Source: Otis tarda (taxonomy: Eukaryota; Chordata; Aves; Otidiformes; Otididae). From it: a DNA stretch of 64,000 bases. Position numbers and translations under genes: made by a program. The notes under the pieces were generated by a model that did not search any database, had not been told where the DNA came from, and saw only the letters and a program-made list of their open reading frames with translations. Position 1 is the stretch's first letter. Each line of letters starts with the position of its first letter. Location: NCBI GenBank assembly GCA_026413225.1, contig CM048554.1:96451963-96515962 (forward strand). The letters run 5' to 3'. Shown in pieces: positions 24,861-35,228 of the stretch.

Positions 24861-26021
24861 TGTCACAGTTCAGCCCCGATGGGGACCAGACTACACAGTC
24901 TCTCTCTCACTCCACCCACCCTCCAAGAGAATAGCGAGAGATAATATAAGGAAAACGGCTCGAGGTTTGAGATAAGGACAGGGAGAAAATCCTTAAAGTT
25001 AGCGTTATGGGCAAAACAGACTCAACTTGCGGAAAACTATTCATTTATTACTACAAACAGCAGGATAATGAGACAGAGAACAAGATAACCTCCCTCCACC
25101 CCTCTCTCTTCCCAAGCTTAACTTTATCTCTACTACCTTCTCCCCCACCCCCGAGCGGCACAGGGGGGAAGAGGGAATGGGGGTTGTGGTCAGTTCATCA
25201 CACGTTGTTTTACGCCACTGCTTCATGGTCAGGGGAAGAACTCCTCACATTCCTCCCCTGCTCCATTGTGGGGTCCCACCCATATGCCACAGTCCTTCCT
25301 GAAACTGCTCCAGCATGGGTCATCTCTTCCATGGGGTGCTGTCTCTCCGGATTGGCTGTCCCAGTGGGCCCTCCACGGGCCACAGCTGCCTTCAGGCATC
25401 CACCTCCCCCGGTACGGGGTCCTTCACGGGCTCCAAGTGGATCTCTGCTCCTTCGTGGACCTCCATGGGCTGCAGGGGGACAACCTGCTCCACCATGGTC
25501 GTCACCACAGGCTGCAGGGGAATCTTGGCCAGGAGCCGCATTACTCCTCCCTCTCCTTCTGACACTGACCTTGGTGTCTGCAGCCGTTTCTCTCACAAGA
25601 AAAGTTCGTCACAACAGGCTGGCAGATGCCTCTCACAATCTCTTCACATCATCCAGCTCATCTCCTCTCCACTTCTTGCAGCTGGGCTGGGGCAAGTCAG
25701 GCCCAGTCGGCTGCCTGGCGAGAGGCCAGAGGGTGAGGCCTGCAAGGCCCATGAGGCCTGCGCCTCCCCCTCTGTGCCTCTGCCCCCGCTCAGCTTCTTC
25801 ACATCTTCTCTTCTCTCTGTTTTTTTCTGTTTTCCCCTTCTTAAATACGTTATCGCAGAGGCATTATCACAGAGCATTCTGCTACCAATCGGCTCGGCCT
25901 TGGCCAGCAGCAGGTCTGCCCTAGGCCTGGCCGAGTCCACTGAAGAAAGGGGAGCAACTTCTAGCAGTTTCCTACAGAAGCTATCACCTTAGGCCCCCCC
26001 TCACTAAACAAAACCACAACA
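24861..26021 (-). mobile_element. Solo LTR, young avian ERVL-like (copy A)
   Basis: This is an LTR of 1,161 bp bounded by TG...CA (plus strand 'tgtcacagttcagc' to 'aaaccacaaca') with a perfect 5-bp duplication GGAAC on both sides and no internal region, so it is a solo LTR left by recombination between the two LTRs of a provirus. In its own orientation (minus) there is a TATA-like box (25840-25847), then a GC-rich stretch of imperfect repeats around GTGGAGG, then an AATAAA (25044-25049). It is nearly identical to copy B at 29169 and clearly related to copy C at 49801. The 5-bp stagger fits class III (ERVL-like) elements; ERV1-type elements with 4-5 bp remain possible. It is a fossil with no coding capacity of its own. 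Confidence 0.93.
25840..25847 (-). promoter_or_regulatory. TATA-like box of LTR copy A
   Basis: TATTTAAG on the minus strand, downstream (in LTR sense) of an inverted CCAAT-type element. The same two signals sit at the same relative places in copies B (30147-30154) and C (49974-49981), which supports a U3 promoter role. Confidence 0.55.
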
Positions 26022-26026
26022 GGAAC
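26022..26026. repeat. Target site duplication GGAAC (right)
   Basis: Identical to 24856-24860; closes the integration site of LTR copy A. Confidence 0.9.
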
Positions 26027-26379
26027 AATTGTTTTCCAAAGAGATAGTTAGTAACTAAAGCTTTTATTTTTTTAATTTTAAGTTTTTACAATCTTCTAAA
26101 TACTTAAAGATATTTCATATAAACTCAACTAAATTGTTTTAGAAACAGAATGTTGGTGATTATATATTTCAGTGTATCAAATCTTGCATATTGCTGGCTT
26201 CAGCCAGCCTAGGTGGAATCCTATTGTTTTTCCAAACTTTTATTCAGTTAATTTTTCTAGAATATTTTCATTTCATTTTACTGGGAAATTAAAATCTATT
26301 TCTATAGGTGTTTTAAGAATTACTATAATCTGAGAGGTAGAACAAAATCCTTCTTTTCTGTGTGTCTCACTACATTAGC

Positions 26380-26822
26380 AATGATCAGAGGGCTGGAGCA
26401 CCTCTCCTATGAGGACAGGCTGAGAGAGTTGGGGCTGTTCAGCCTGGAAAAGAGGAGGCTCTGGGGAGACCTTATAGTGGTCTTCCAGTACCTGAAGGGG
26501 GCCTACACGAAAGACGGGGAAAAACTCTTCAGTAGGGCCCCTTGTGATACGACGAGGAGTAATGATTTTAAAATAGAAGAAGCAGATTCAGACTTGATAT
26601 AAAGAAGTGTTTTTTTACAATGAGGGTGGTGAAATACTGGAACAGGTTGCCCAGAGAGGTGGTTGATGCCCCATCCCTGGAAACATTCAAGGCCAGGTTG
26701 GATGGGGCTCTGAGCAACCTGATCTGATTAGAGATATCCCTGCTCCTTGCAGAGGGGTTGGACCTGAAAACCTTTAAAGGTCCTTTTCAATCCTAACTGT
26801 TCTATGGTTATATGATTCTAAT
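26380..26822 (+). mobile_element. CR1 LINE, 3' fragment
   Basis: A sense CR1 of about 440 bp. It begins at the segment coding for [25 protein letters not shown] (frame from 26360) and runs through [28 protein letters not shown]. The frame then meets a stop after DSDLI, while downstream bases still encode the FFT(M)[20 protein letters not shown]-type end in another frame, so there is a lesion near 26575-26605. It ends in 'tgctccttgcagaggggttg' and a decayed ATTCTATG tail. It belongs to the same tail subfamily as 31661-32338. Confidence 0.92.
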
Positions 26823-29163
26823 AATAGAACTATAGTAAAATATATCACTGTATCCTTTCATCATCCCAAATTAGCTTAATCTGATCAAAGATTTCTACAG
26901 AGAGGGTAGACTCCCTATAATATATTGAGTATTTTAGTAAAATATAATTCAATCTGCCTTGATATGTATAAGTGTATATATGATTTTTATCTCCTAACCC
27001 TTTATACCAACAAACTATTCAGTCAAGCATAGTAAATGCACATCAGATTTACTTCTCACTCCAAAATATCTTCACCACTTGCTCAAGAATTTACTTCTGA
27101 ATGTGCACCATAGCTCTATCTTTTTATATTACTTCTGTGTCCAGGAAAATTTAAAGACCATGAGACAGGGTAACAGCCTTCCCATAAATAGGAAGCAATT
27201 GGAATGAGGAAGACAATTAACTGCTTTTTATTCCATTGGCCCAAACCTAATGGGCTTAATTTGCAAGGAGAGATATTTAAGTTAGATGTAAAAAAAAGGT
27301 AAGGATCTATCTATTGGTTAGGGTAATTAAGCTTTGTAATACATTGTCCAGGGAGCTTTTAGAATCCATACCATTGATTTTTTTAAAAAAATAGGTAGAG
27401 CAAAAGTGTTAGGAATAGCTTGGCTACAGCTGACTCTGTTCTTGGGCAAAGAATTTGATTATATGATACCTCAACTTCCTTTCCACATCTATTTTCTGTG
27501 TTTTGTAATATTGCAAATACAGAGGTAATCATATCAACTTTTTTAATACAATACTAGAAAACAATTAGAAGGGATCAATGTACAGTAGGACACATAGCAG
27601 TATCAGTTACAGTGTCTGTCCTTCAGTTTAGTACATACTGGCATGGATTTCTGAAAAGCCTTTGCCTCCTCATTAGCCTGTTACCACCCTACTGTGTGAC
27701 AGACCCATATGGCTGTGGGGCTGTGACAGTATCAATAATGGCAACCAGAGCAAATCAAAGACTTTTTGCTATTTGTTGTAGTTGGAAGGAGTTTTAGCAA
27801 AAAAAAAAAAAAATCATAAATTTCTAGCTTATTTTTTCATATCTTTTGTTAATTGTGCCAACCATGCCATTATTTAGTCTCTCTGAGAAGCAAAGTAGGT
27901 TTGTGTTGGGTTTTTTTTTCAGCCCAAGCAGATACACTGGTTAATCAGAGAAAGTTTCTAATATTGTAGCTTAAATGCTATGAATCTTGGACAGTTTGAG
28001 AGTTCGTCATTACTTAAGCTAGAATTTCAGCTACTTTCACAAAAATTATGCCTACATAAAACTCTCTTTAGTGAGTTATACTACCATGAATCTTCATATT
28101 CCACCACATTCCAAATTTCATCAGGGAATTCCGATTTGAAATAGTAAATGTAGTTTCAAAATACTCCAAAATCAACTGAAAAGGGCATTTCAGAAGCAGA
28201 AGTGCAACAAACAGCTAGCACATATAACAAAATGAAGTCAATCATAAGATTTTATAGACATCATGGTAGCCTACATACACGAAATTACACCAGAGAAGAA
28301 CTATAAGTGTTGCTGACAGTATCTCCAGAAGTAATTTTTCATAGATGATTACAAGTAATAACCTTAACAATCAAAAAATGTTGTTTATAGTCATCCGAAC
28401 CTACACCAAAAAAAACCCCAAGGCTACTACTAAATGTTGTATATTTTTTAACTGTCTGTAATTATTTAGCTATTAAAAAATAGTTATTTCCTGTCTCTGA
28501 TTTTCAGTGGAATTATTTTTGACTCCAGACTGACAGGTATGCTTCCACATTATGAAATTTGAGTCTATACATGACTATCACTTCCAGTAGAATAATTTCC
28601 AATATGCACATTCTTTGAGTTCTTTTAGTAAAAAATCCAAATGCTCAGTCTCAAGGGAAAATTGGACAGAGCCTTGAATATCCAAACTGGCCATAACAAA
28701 AATCATAGGATGCTTTTGAAAATGATGCCTACAATATTTCTGGGACTCATTATTTTTCAGGAAAACATATGTCTTTGAGTACATAGTTTTATAGTTTTCT
28801 TATAGTTAAAAGGCTTTCCTTCACATCATATGGGATAATTTTGCCTTAGAAAACACTATGCTCAAGATGGTACAATACCTCTCTAACAAAACAGTCCAGA
28901 AGGATCCTTCTACCTTTCTCTTTCCTCACTGAGGAGTGAGCATCCTCCATATTAATCAGTTATGCATCTTTTTGGGAAAAAAACCAAAACAAAACAAAAC
29001 ACAACTTTCCTTCCTTTTTGGAAAGACTATTTTAAAATATACAATGAACTCTACATCTAAACCTACATCTAAATCTACATACCTGTTACGTGTGTAATAC
29101 TTGCATAGATTTGATCATATTTTAACTAATCTGGACTATAGTATTACAAAGTTATTCAAATGG
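26823..29163. other. AT-rich DNA between two solo LTRs, no gene seen
   Basis: About 2.3 kb. No retroviral coding remnant is visible between LTR copies A and B, which matters for reading them as separate insertions. There is an A run near 27799-27813 and an AAAAC-type run near 28979-29001. Short 11-12 bp ACATCTAAAYCT repeats lie at 29052-29078. Confidence 0.6.
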
Positions 29164-29168
29164 GCATT
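29164..29168. repeat. Target site duplication GCATT (left)
   Basis: GCATT precedes LTR copy B and recurs exactly at 30329-30333. Confidence 0.9.
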
Positions 29169-30328
29169 TGTCATAGTTCAGCCCTGACAGGGACCAGACT
29201 ACGCAGTACCTCTCTCACTCCCCCCACTCTCCAAGAAAATAGAGGGAGATAATATAAGAAAAAAAATGGCTCAAGGTTCGAGATAAGGACAGGGAGAAAA
29301 TCCTTAAAGTTATCGTTATGGGCAAAACAGACTCAACTTGCGGAAAACTATTCATTTATTACTACAAACAGCAGGATAATGAGACAGAGAACAAGATAAC
29401 CTCCACCCACCTCTCCCTCTTCCCAAGCTTAACATTATCTCTACTACCTTCCTCCCACCCCAAGCGGCACAGGGGGGAAGAGGGAATGGGGGTTGTGGTC
29501 AGTTCATCACACATTGTTTTACGCCACTGCTTCATGGTCAGGGGAAGAACTCCTCACATTCCTCCCCTGCTCTGTTGTGGGGTCCCACCCATACGCCACA
29601 GTCCTTCCTGAAACTGCTCTGGCATGGGTCATCTCTTCCATGGGGTGCTGTCTCTCCAGATTGGCTGTCCCAGTGGGCCCTCCACGGGCCACAGCTGCCT
29701 TCAGGCATCCACCTCCCCCGGTACGGGGTCCTTCACGGGCTCCAAGTGGATCTCTGCTCCTCCGTGGACCTCCATGGGCTGCAGGGGGACAACCTGCTCC
29801 ACCATGGTCGTCACCACAGGCTGCAGGGGAATCTTGGCCAGGAGCCGCATTACTCCTCCCTCTCCTTCTGACACTGACCTTGGTGTCTGCAGCCGTTTCT
29901 CTCACAAGAAAAGTTCGTCACAACAGGCTGGCAGATGCCTCTCACAATCTCTTCACATCATCCAGCTCATCTCCTCTCCACTTCTTGCAGCTGGGCTGGG
30001 GCAAGTCAGGCCCAGTCGGCTGCCTGGCGAGAGGCCAGAGGGTGAGGCCTGCAAGGCCCATGAGGCCTGCGCCTCCCCCTCTGTGCCTCTGCCCCCACTC
30101 AGCTTCCTCACATCTTCTCTTCTCCTTTTTTTTCTGTTTTCCCCTTCTTAAATACGTTATCGCAGAGGCATTATCACAGAGCATTCTGCTACCAATCGGC
30201 TCGGCCTTGGCCAGCAGCAGGTCCGCCCTAGGCCTGGCCGAGTCCACTGAAGAAAGGGGAGCAACTTCTAGCAGTTTCCTACAGAAGCTACCACCTTAGG
30301 CCCCTCCTCACTAGACAAAACCACAACA
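29169..30328 (-). mobile_element. Solo LTR, young avian ERVL-like (copy B)
   Basis: An LTR of 1,160 bp with the same TG...CA ends as copy A ('tgtcatagttcagc' to 'aaaccacaaca') and its own perfect 5-bp duplication GCATT. In the 500 bases I compared closely it differs from copy A at only a handful of positions, so both come from the same recent subfamily. In LTR sense there is a TATA-like box at 30147-30154 and an AATAAA at 29355-29360. It is a solo LTR: the duplications prove an integration separate from copy A, so the two are not the ends of one provirus. Confidence 0.93.
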
Positions 30329-30333
30329 GCATT
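30329..30333. repeat. Target site duplication GCATT (right)
   Basis: Identical to 29164-29168; closes the integration site of LTR copy B. Confidence 0.9.
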
Positions 30334-31660
30334 TCATAAATAATGCCATAAAAAAATGTAGGCTTCTTATCAATAGATGGAGAAAGGCAGATTGTTGGAT
30401 CTTTTTAAGCTATTAACAGCAATGCTTGTATTTTTTTTTTCTTTTTATTTCACTTCTTTATACATTCCTTTGAGGTACGCTTTGATTTCAGACCCCTCTT
30501 TTACTATCCCACAGGCACAAGCAAAATCTTTGTTGTAACCTTGGGGGTATAGTTTGCCCGTATTCTTCAGAAAGGTAGCCGATTTTTGCACGGTTCATTG
30601 AATAGTTTTTGCTTCCAGTAATGGCACCATCCCTACTTAATGACTGAGGGTCTCTGTAAGAAAACATTTAACATTTTAGATTCTACAGAATTTGCCACAC
30701 TCACAATGACAAAAAAAAAATCAACAGCCCTGCCAGTTGAAGTATTTTTCTCTGTACAGTAGTCTATACATAGAATTTTTACATCTGTATCTTGTAGCTA
30801 TGAAATTTTTTAATTTGTAACAAATGCTTCAATTAATCACCCAATGTTTCAGTCTGTTATTGTTTTGCAATGCTATCATAGTGATTCATTACTGCATTGG
30901 TGCTTCTGATACAGCAATCCCCTGGAGGAGCTTCCTGATTCTGTCACTCTATTATTTTATTTTTGTAAATAGAGTAATCAGAACTTAAAAATTTGAAAAG
31001 CTAGTCCGATGTTTAGCTTTGTAATTGGTAGCATTCTCACCATGTCCAAGCATTCTAAGTTGTTATGCTTGAAATATACTAGTTGATTTCTTAGATTCTG
31101 GTGCACAGTTCAGCAGCATGCCATCAATGTAATATTCATAATTCACTTTAAGGTATACTGATTCATCCTAGAGTGCATCTCTGCTGATATTGCAATCCAT
31201 GGTGTGAATAACAGAATAGAAAGATAAATTTGACTGAATTAGACAAAAAAAAAAATCCTGAAAATGTGAGTATTAAACTATTAATGACCTTTTTCACAAG
31301 GTAAGACAAGTCATTTTCTTAAATGTTTGAACTCAATGAAATTTAATTCTGATTCATTTATCTGAAGTATGGATGAGATGAAAATAATGTACTGTAAATT
31401 ATAAATGTTTCCTGTTGCTAAAATAAATACTCTGGTAATTATATTTAAAGAGAGATTTAAATTGTGACAAACTTTATTTCTCATAAAGAGAAACGTATTA
31501 ATATTTTCAGGTTTACATTTTATCAGGTACATAAAGGATTTCTTAAAACAGCCAGGATTTTTAAAAAAAAAAAAACAAAGGAGAAAAAAAAGGAAGAAAA
31601 AGAAAAAAAAAATCACTTAAGAAAGTGATACAGTTTGAGGAAGCAATGAAAACACGTTAG
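30334..31660. other. AT-rich DNA, no gene seen
   Basis: About 1.3 kb. The right end (31561-31612) is a long A-rich stretch with scattered G and C. The minus frame over it is low-complexity (a run of Phe) and is not credible as a protein. Confidence 0.6.
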
Positions 31661-32338
31661 GATCATAGAATCATAGAATCATAGAATGGTTAGAGTTGGA
31701 AGGGACCTTCAAAGGTCATCTAGTCCAACCCCCCTGCAAGGAGCAGGGACATCCCTGACTAGATCAGGTTGCTCAGAGCCTCATCCAGCCTGGCCTTGAA
31801 CGTTTCCAGGGATGGGGCCTCCACAACCTCTCTAGGCAACCTGTTCCAGTGTTCTATAACTTGCATCGTAAAAAATTTTTTCCTAATTTCCAAACTAATT
31901 CTTCCCCCCTCTATTTTAAAACCATTACCCCTCATCCTATTGCAACAGGCCCTACTAAACAGCCTTTCCCCATCTTTCTTGTAGGCCCCCTTGAGGTACT
32001 GGAAGACCATTATCAGGTCTCCCCGGAGCCTCCTCTTCTCCAGGCTGAACAGCCCCAACTCTCTCAGCCTGGCCTCATAGAAGAGGTGCTCCAGCCCTTT
32101 TATCATCTTCGTGGCCCTCCTCTGGACCCTTTCCAACTGGTCCATGTCCTTCTTGTGCTGGGGGCTCCAGAACTGGACACAGTACTCCAGGTGGGGTCTC
32201 ACCAGGGCAGAGTAGAGGGGGAGAATCACCTCCCTCGACCTGCTGGCCACGCTCCTCTTGATGCAGCCCAGGATGCGGTTGGCCTTCTGGGCCGCAAGGG
32301 CGCATTGCTGGCTCATGTTGAGCTTCTCATCCACCAGA
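31661..32338 (-). mobile_element. CR1 LINE, young 5'-truncated antisense copy
   Basis: It opens with a reversed tail of repeated CATAGAAT units, then 'ggttagagttggaagggacc' and the ORF2 C-terminus, and stops abruptly at 'catccaccag', the usual pattern of 5' truncation. About 680 bp remain. The preserved frame and clean 8-bp tail repeats suggest it is one of the youngest CR1 copies in the window. Confidence 0.95.
31759..32334 (-). pseudogene. CR1 ORF2 C-terminal segment, open frame of 191 codons
   Basis: The minus frame is the C-terminal quarter of CR1 ORF2, downstream of the reverse-transcriptase catalytic core. It runs from [20 protein letters not shown] through [59 protein letters not shown] and [17 protein letters not shown] to ALSNLI and the natural stop. 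No stop or frameshift interrupts it. The endonuclease and the catalytic YVDF and FADD motifs are missing because the copy is 5'-truncated, so it makes no active enzyme. The first Met is internal to the ancestral protein, not a real start. Confidence 0.92.
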
Positions 32339-34760
32339 AGATCAAAGTATTAGACATTCAAAATATAGAGTAAATTTGAGTACATCAACAGTAATAAACA
32401 CAGTATTAAAAGTAAACAAAGTACTTCAGTTATATTTGAGTGCTTCTTTGTTCTTTCAAATAAGTAATTAACCATTACTAGTTAATTCTATAGTTGTGGT
32501 TAAATAACTATTTCTATTCTACTAAGCTATTTTTGCTTACTTGGAACTCTTTCAAACTTCAGTGTGGAAACTCATAGGTTATCAGAATTGCAGCTGATGT
32601 ACCTTTACATAAACTTATTGAAATACGAGCTACACTTCTCTATCCTTATAAACCACCTTTTGGATCCAGATTGACACTGGAGACACTCCTATCCCAGTTT
32701 GGTTTCTGTAGTTTAAGCTATACTAAACCTGAGTCAATTATATAGTTTTTATATTATAATTTTATTTTAAGCAAGGAGTTCTTATAAGTTAAAAAAAAAT
32801 AGGCAACATAAGCATACTTAGCAACAAAACAGTAGGAAACTTTTTTGTTTGACTTTTCAAATGTTAGTCAGAAGCTGAATTGACCCTTCCATTGCATTTC
32901 ACTTGATGGAAAGTCTTTAATTCCACCTTGACAGTGGAATATCCTTTTAAAAAAGGAGGTTACATCAAACAATAGTTTAAATTATGGAGGACACTGGTTT
33001 TATGTTCTATGGCAGAAAAAAAAAGCTGCATCCATGTTTATGTTTGCAGTATTTTTCCTTAATGGATTAACAATTCCTCAAATTATTTACTCTTTATACA
33101 TTACAACTTCCATTTCACAGTTCAAAAATTAAGTCTTTTATTAATACATTGTTTTTACTGCCAGCATTGCAGGTTTAAGACTCGCATCCATATAAGAATA
33201 TTACTGGATTTTGACAAACATGAATTTTAGTTAACCTCTGCAGCTGATCACAAATAATCCTGTATGTTCATATTTTGAATTTTGATTTTGATAGCATGTA
33301 TGTACACAGATGGTCTAGCTATCTGATGTGGTCTTCTTGCACAGTGTAGGTGAAATAAGAGACTGCAGAATGAAAATAAATAAGAAATGAAAAGCACCTG
33401 GAATTATTTATCATTTCATAGGAATGCGCTATACTGTGACACTAAATTATTTAACTATGCTTTGCATTTTAATAAATCAGCTCTGTTTTGTAATAATAGC
33501 AGCTGTAGTAATAACAGTATTCTTCATAGTAGCAGTTACACTAAAATTCTTAAGAGTGCAGGGCTCAGAATCCAACTGGGCTTGTAGAAATATGCCTCAA
33601 GAGTCAAATACGCAGAGAATCCATTTTCCAGCATCACATTTCTTGAGCATATGGTGAATGGAGTGGGGTAAACTGCACTATCATATGAAGCAGATTAAAC
33701 AAGGAGCTAACCATGTGATATCTGCTGTGGGCATTCTGCCTGTGGGATGTTGATGCAGAGAGAATGCCTCCAGGAGCATCAGACAACTGTGGTCAGGAAC
33801 AACTATTATTTTACACCTTTAAATGGAAGCAGCATACACATCCCTTACACAAGCTTCAGAGCATAAAAAGGGCAAACGAGAAGCTATGCACCAGTTAACA
33901 ATTATTTAAAAACAACACATTTCTGTGAAAATATGTTTCCTAATTACTCATTTTTAAAGATTAGTGCTAATTACAATAAAATCCAAATGGACTTAGAGGA
34001 TACTTCAAGCTTAATATTACAGCTCTGTGAGATACTCCAAAATGAACTCATAAAACTAATTCAAACACGGAGCAAGTAGGAAGGTTTTAAGTATGCCAAT
34101 ACCTACTTCACATCAAAAAGTGCAAAATCATGTCTCATTTGGAAGACATGAAAATGCTTCCAGATCTGCTCCATTGCTAAGACCTCTCCTCCCATGCCCG
34201 TTCCTCTACCCCCACACCAGTATATATGGAGGTTCAAACTACATAAGAATTTATCCTAGTTTAACTTAAGCAGTCCTGGAATTTATCATGTAACTGGAAG
34301 TAGGTCCCATCATTGTCCTGTGTAGGCAGCCAGAGAGCAGGAATCTCTACGTGTCAGTTCACTAAGTAGCCAGAGTCATAAATCTGGAAACTGAGGTCCA
34401 CGTTTTGGGACTTCAAGCCATTCAAGAAGGCAAGAACCTCAGAGCTGCCAAAGGGAGAAACAGGGATGGAGCTGGTTTCTTAGCCCAGCTAAGAAGACCA
34501 TTTAAAAACTGGAAGTTCTTTTGCTTTGTCAGAATTTCACTGGAATTGGTATTTTTCATAGACTTCTGAAATTCTAACTTATTGTCACTTCTGCCTGAAA
34601 ACAAGCAAACAAAAAAGATGTGCTGGAAACATCTGACCTCACTTAAAAATATTTCCATCAAAGTGCTCTTAGATAGCAAAATTTAAAGTTGAATTTCTAT
34701 GCAATAGGTAGTCTAGACTTTTCTACGTGGATGAAATGACATGATTTGAAGATTTTTGAT
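32339..34760. other. AT-rich DNA, no gene seen
   Basis: About 2.4 kb with no recognisable exon, RNA gene or repeat. The overlapping plus frames at 33387-33657 and the minus frame at 34422-34679 have no family motifs. Confidence 0.55.
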
Positions 34761-34854
34761 ATCATAGAATCATAGAATCATTAGACTTGGAAGGGACTTT
34801 CAAAGGTCATCTAGTCCAACCCCCCTGCAAGAAGCAGGGACATCTCCAACTAGA
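34761..34854 (-). mobile_element. CR1 LINE, antisense tail (left part of a split copy)
   Basis: A reversed CR1 tail: CATAGAATCATAGAAT, 'gacttggaagggactttcaa', 'catctagtccaacccccctg' and 'gcagggacatctccaactag'. The same copy continues at 34971 after an opposite-facing CR1 tail. The bases CTAGA occur at both edges of the interruption (34850-34854 and 34968-34972). Confidence 0.9.
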
Positions 34855-34869
34855 GATATATACATCCCC

Positions 34870-34970
34870 TGATCTAGTCAGGGATGTCCCTGCTCCTTGC
34901 AGGAGGGTTGGACTAGATGACTTTTGAAGGTCCCTTCCAACCCTAACCATTCTATGATTCTATGATTCTA
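34870..34970 (+). mobile_element. CR1 LINE, short sense tail nested in an antisense CR1
   Basis: About 100 bp of CR1 3' end in sense orientation ('tgatctagtcagggatgtcc' to the double ATTCTATG tail). It sits inside the antisense CR1 of 34761-35228. Against the left arm (34761-34854) it forms an inverted repeat of about 94 bp with an 18-bp spacer. The likeliest history is a very short, 5'-truncated CR1 insertion into an older CR1; a local inversion is the alternative. Confidence 0.85.
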
Positions 34971-35228
34971 GATCAGGTTGCTCAGAGCCTCATCCAACCT
35001 GGCCTTGAATGTTTCCAGGGATGGGGCATCCACCACCTCTTTGGGCAACCTGTTCCAGTGTTCTACCACTCTCATTATTAAAATTTTTTTTCTTAATATC
35101 TAATCTAAATCAACCTCCCACTAGTTTCAAACCATTACCCCTAGTCCTGTCACAACAGGCCCTACTGAAGAGTTTTTCCCCGTCTTTCCTGTAGGCCCCC
35201 TTTAGATACTGGAAGGCTGCTATATGGT
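34971..35228 (-). mobile_element. CR1 LINE, antisense copy (right part of a split copy)
   Basis: Continues the copy begun at 34761, reading in reverse through the ORF2 C-terminus: 'gatcaggttgctcagagcc' (SNLI end), 'ggcaacctgttccagtgttc' (HWNRLPR), 'caacaggccctactgaagag' and ends at 'actggaaggctgctatat'. It is 5'-truncated there. Confidence 0.92.

Noticed and set aside
25007-25992. Open frames of 305 and 225 codons in plus orientation (and the similar 268- and 175-codon pair at 29493-30299)
   Set aside because: They lie antisense inside LTR copies A and B, overlap each other in different frames, have low-complexity Ser/Pro/Leu-rich content, and match no protein family. They follow from GC-rich, stop-poor LTR sequence.
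24861-30328. A small provirus with LTR copies A and B as its two ends
   Set aside because: Each LTR has its own different 5-bp target duplication, and the DNA between holds only a CR1 fragment and AT-rich sequence, with no retroviral coding remnant.
31311-31616. A 101-codon minus frame beginning with a run of Phe
   Set aside because: It comes from an A-rich low-complexity stretch and has no domain.
31849-32373. A 174-codon plus frame
   Set aside because: It is the antisense shadow of the CR1 ORF2 C-terminus at 31759-32334.
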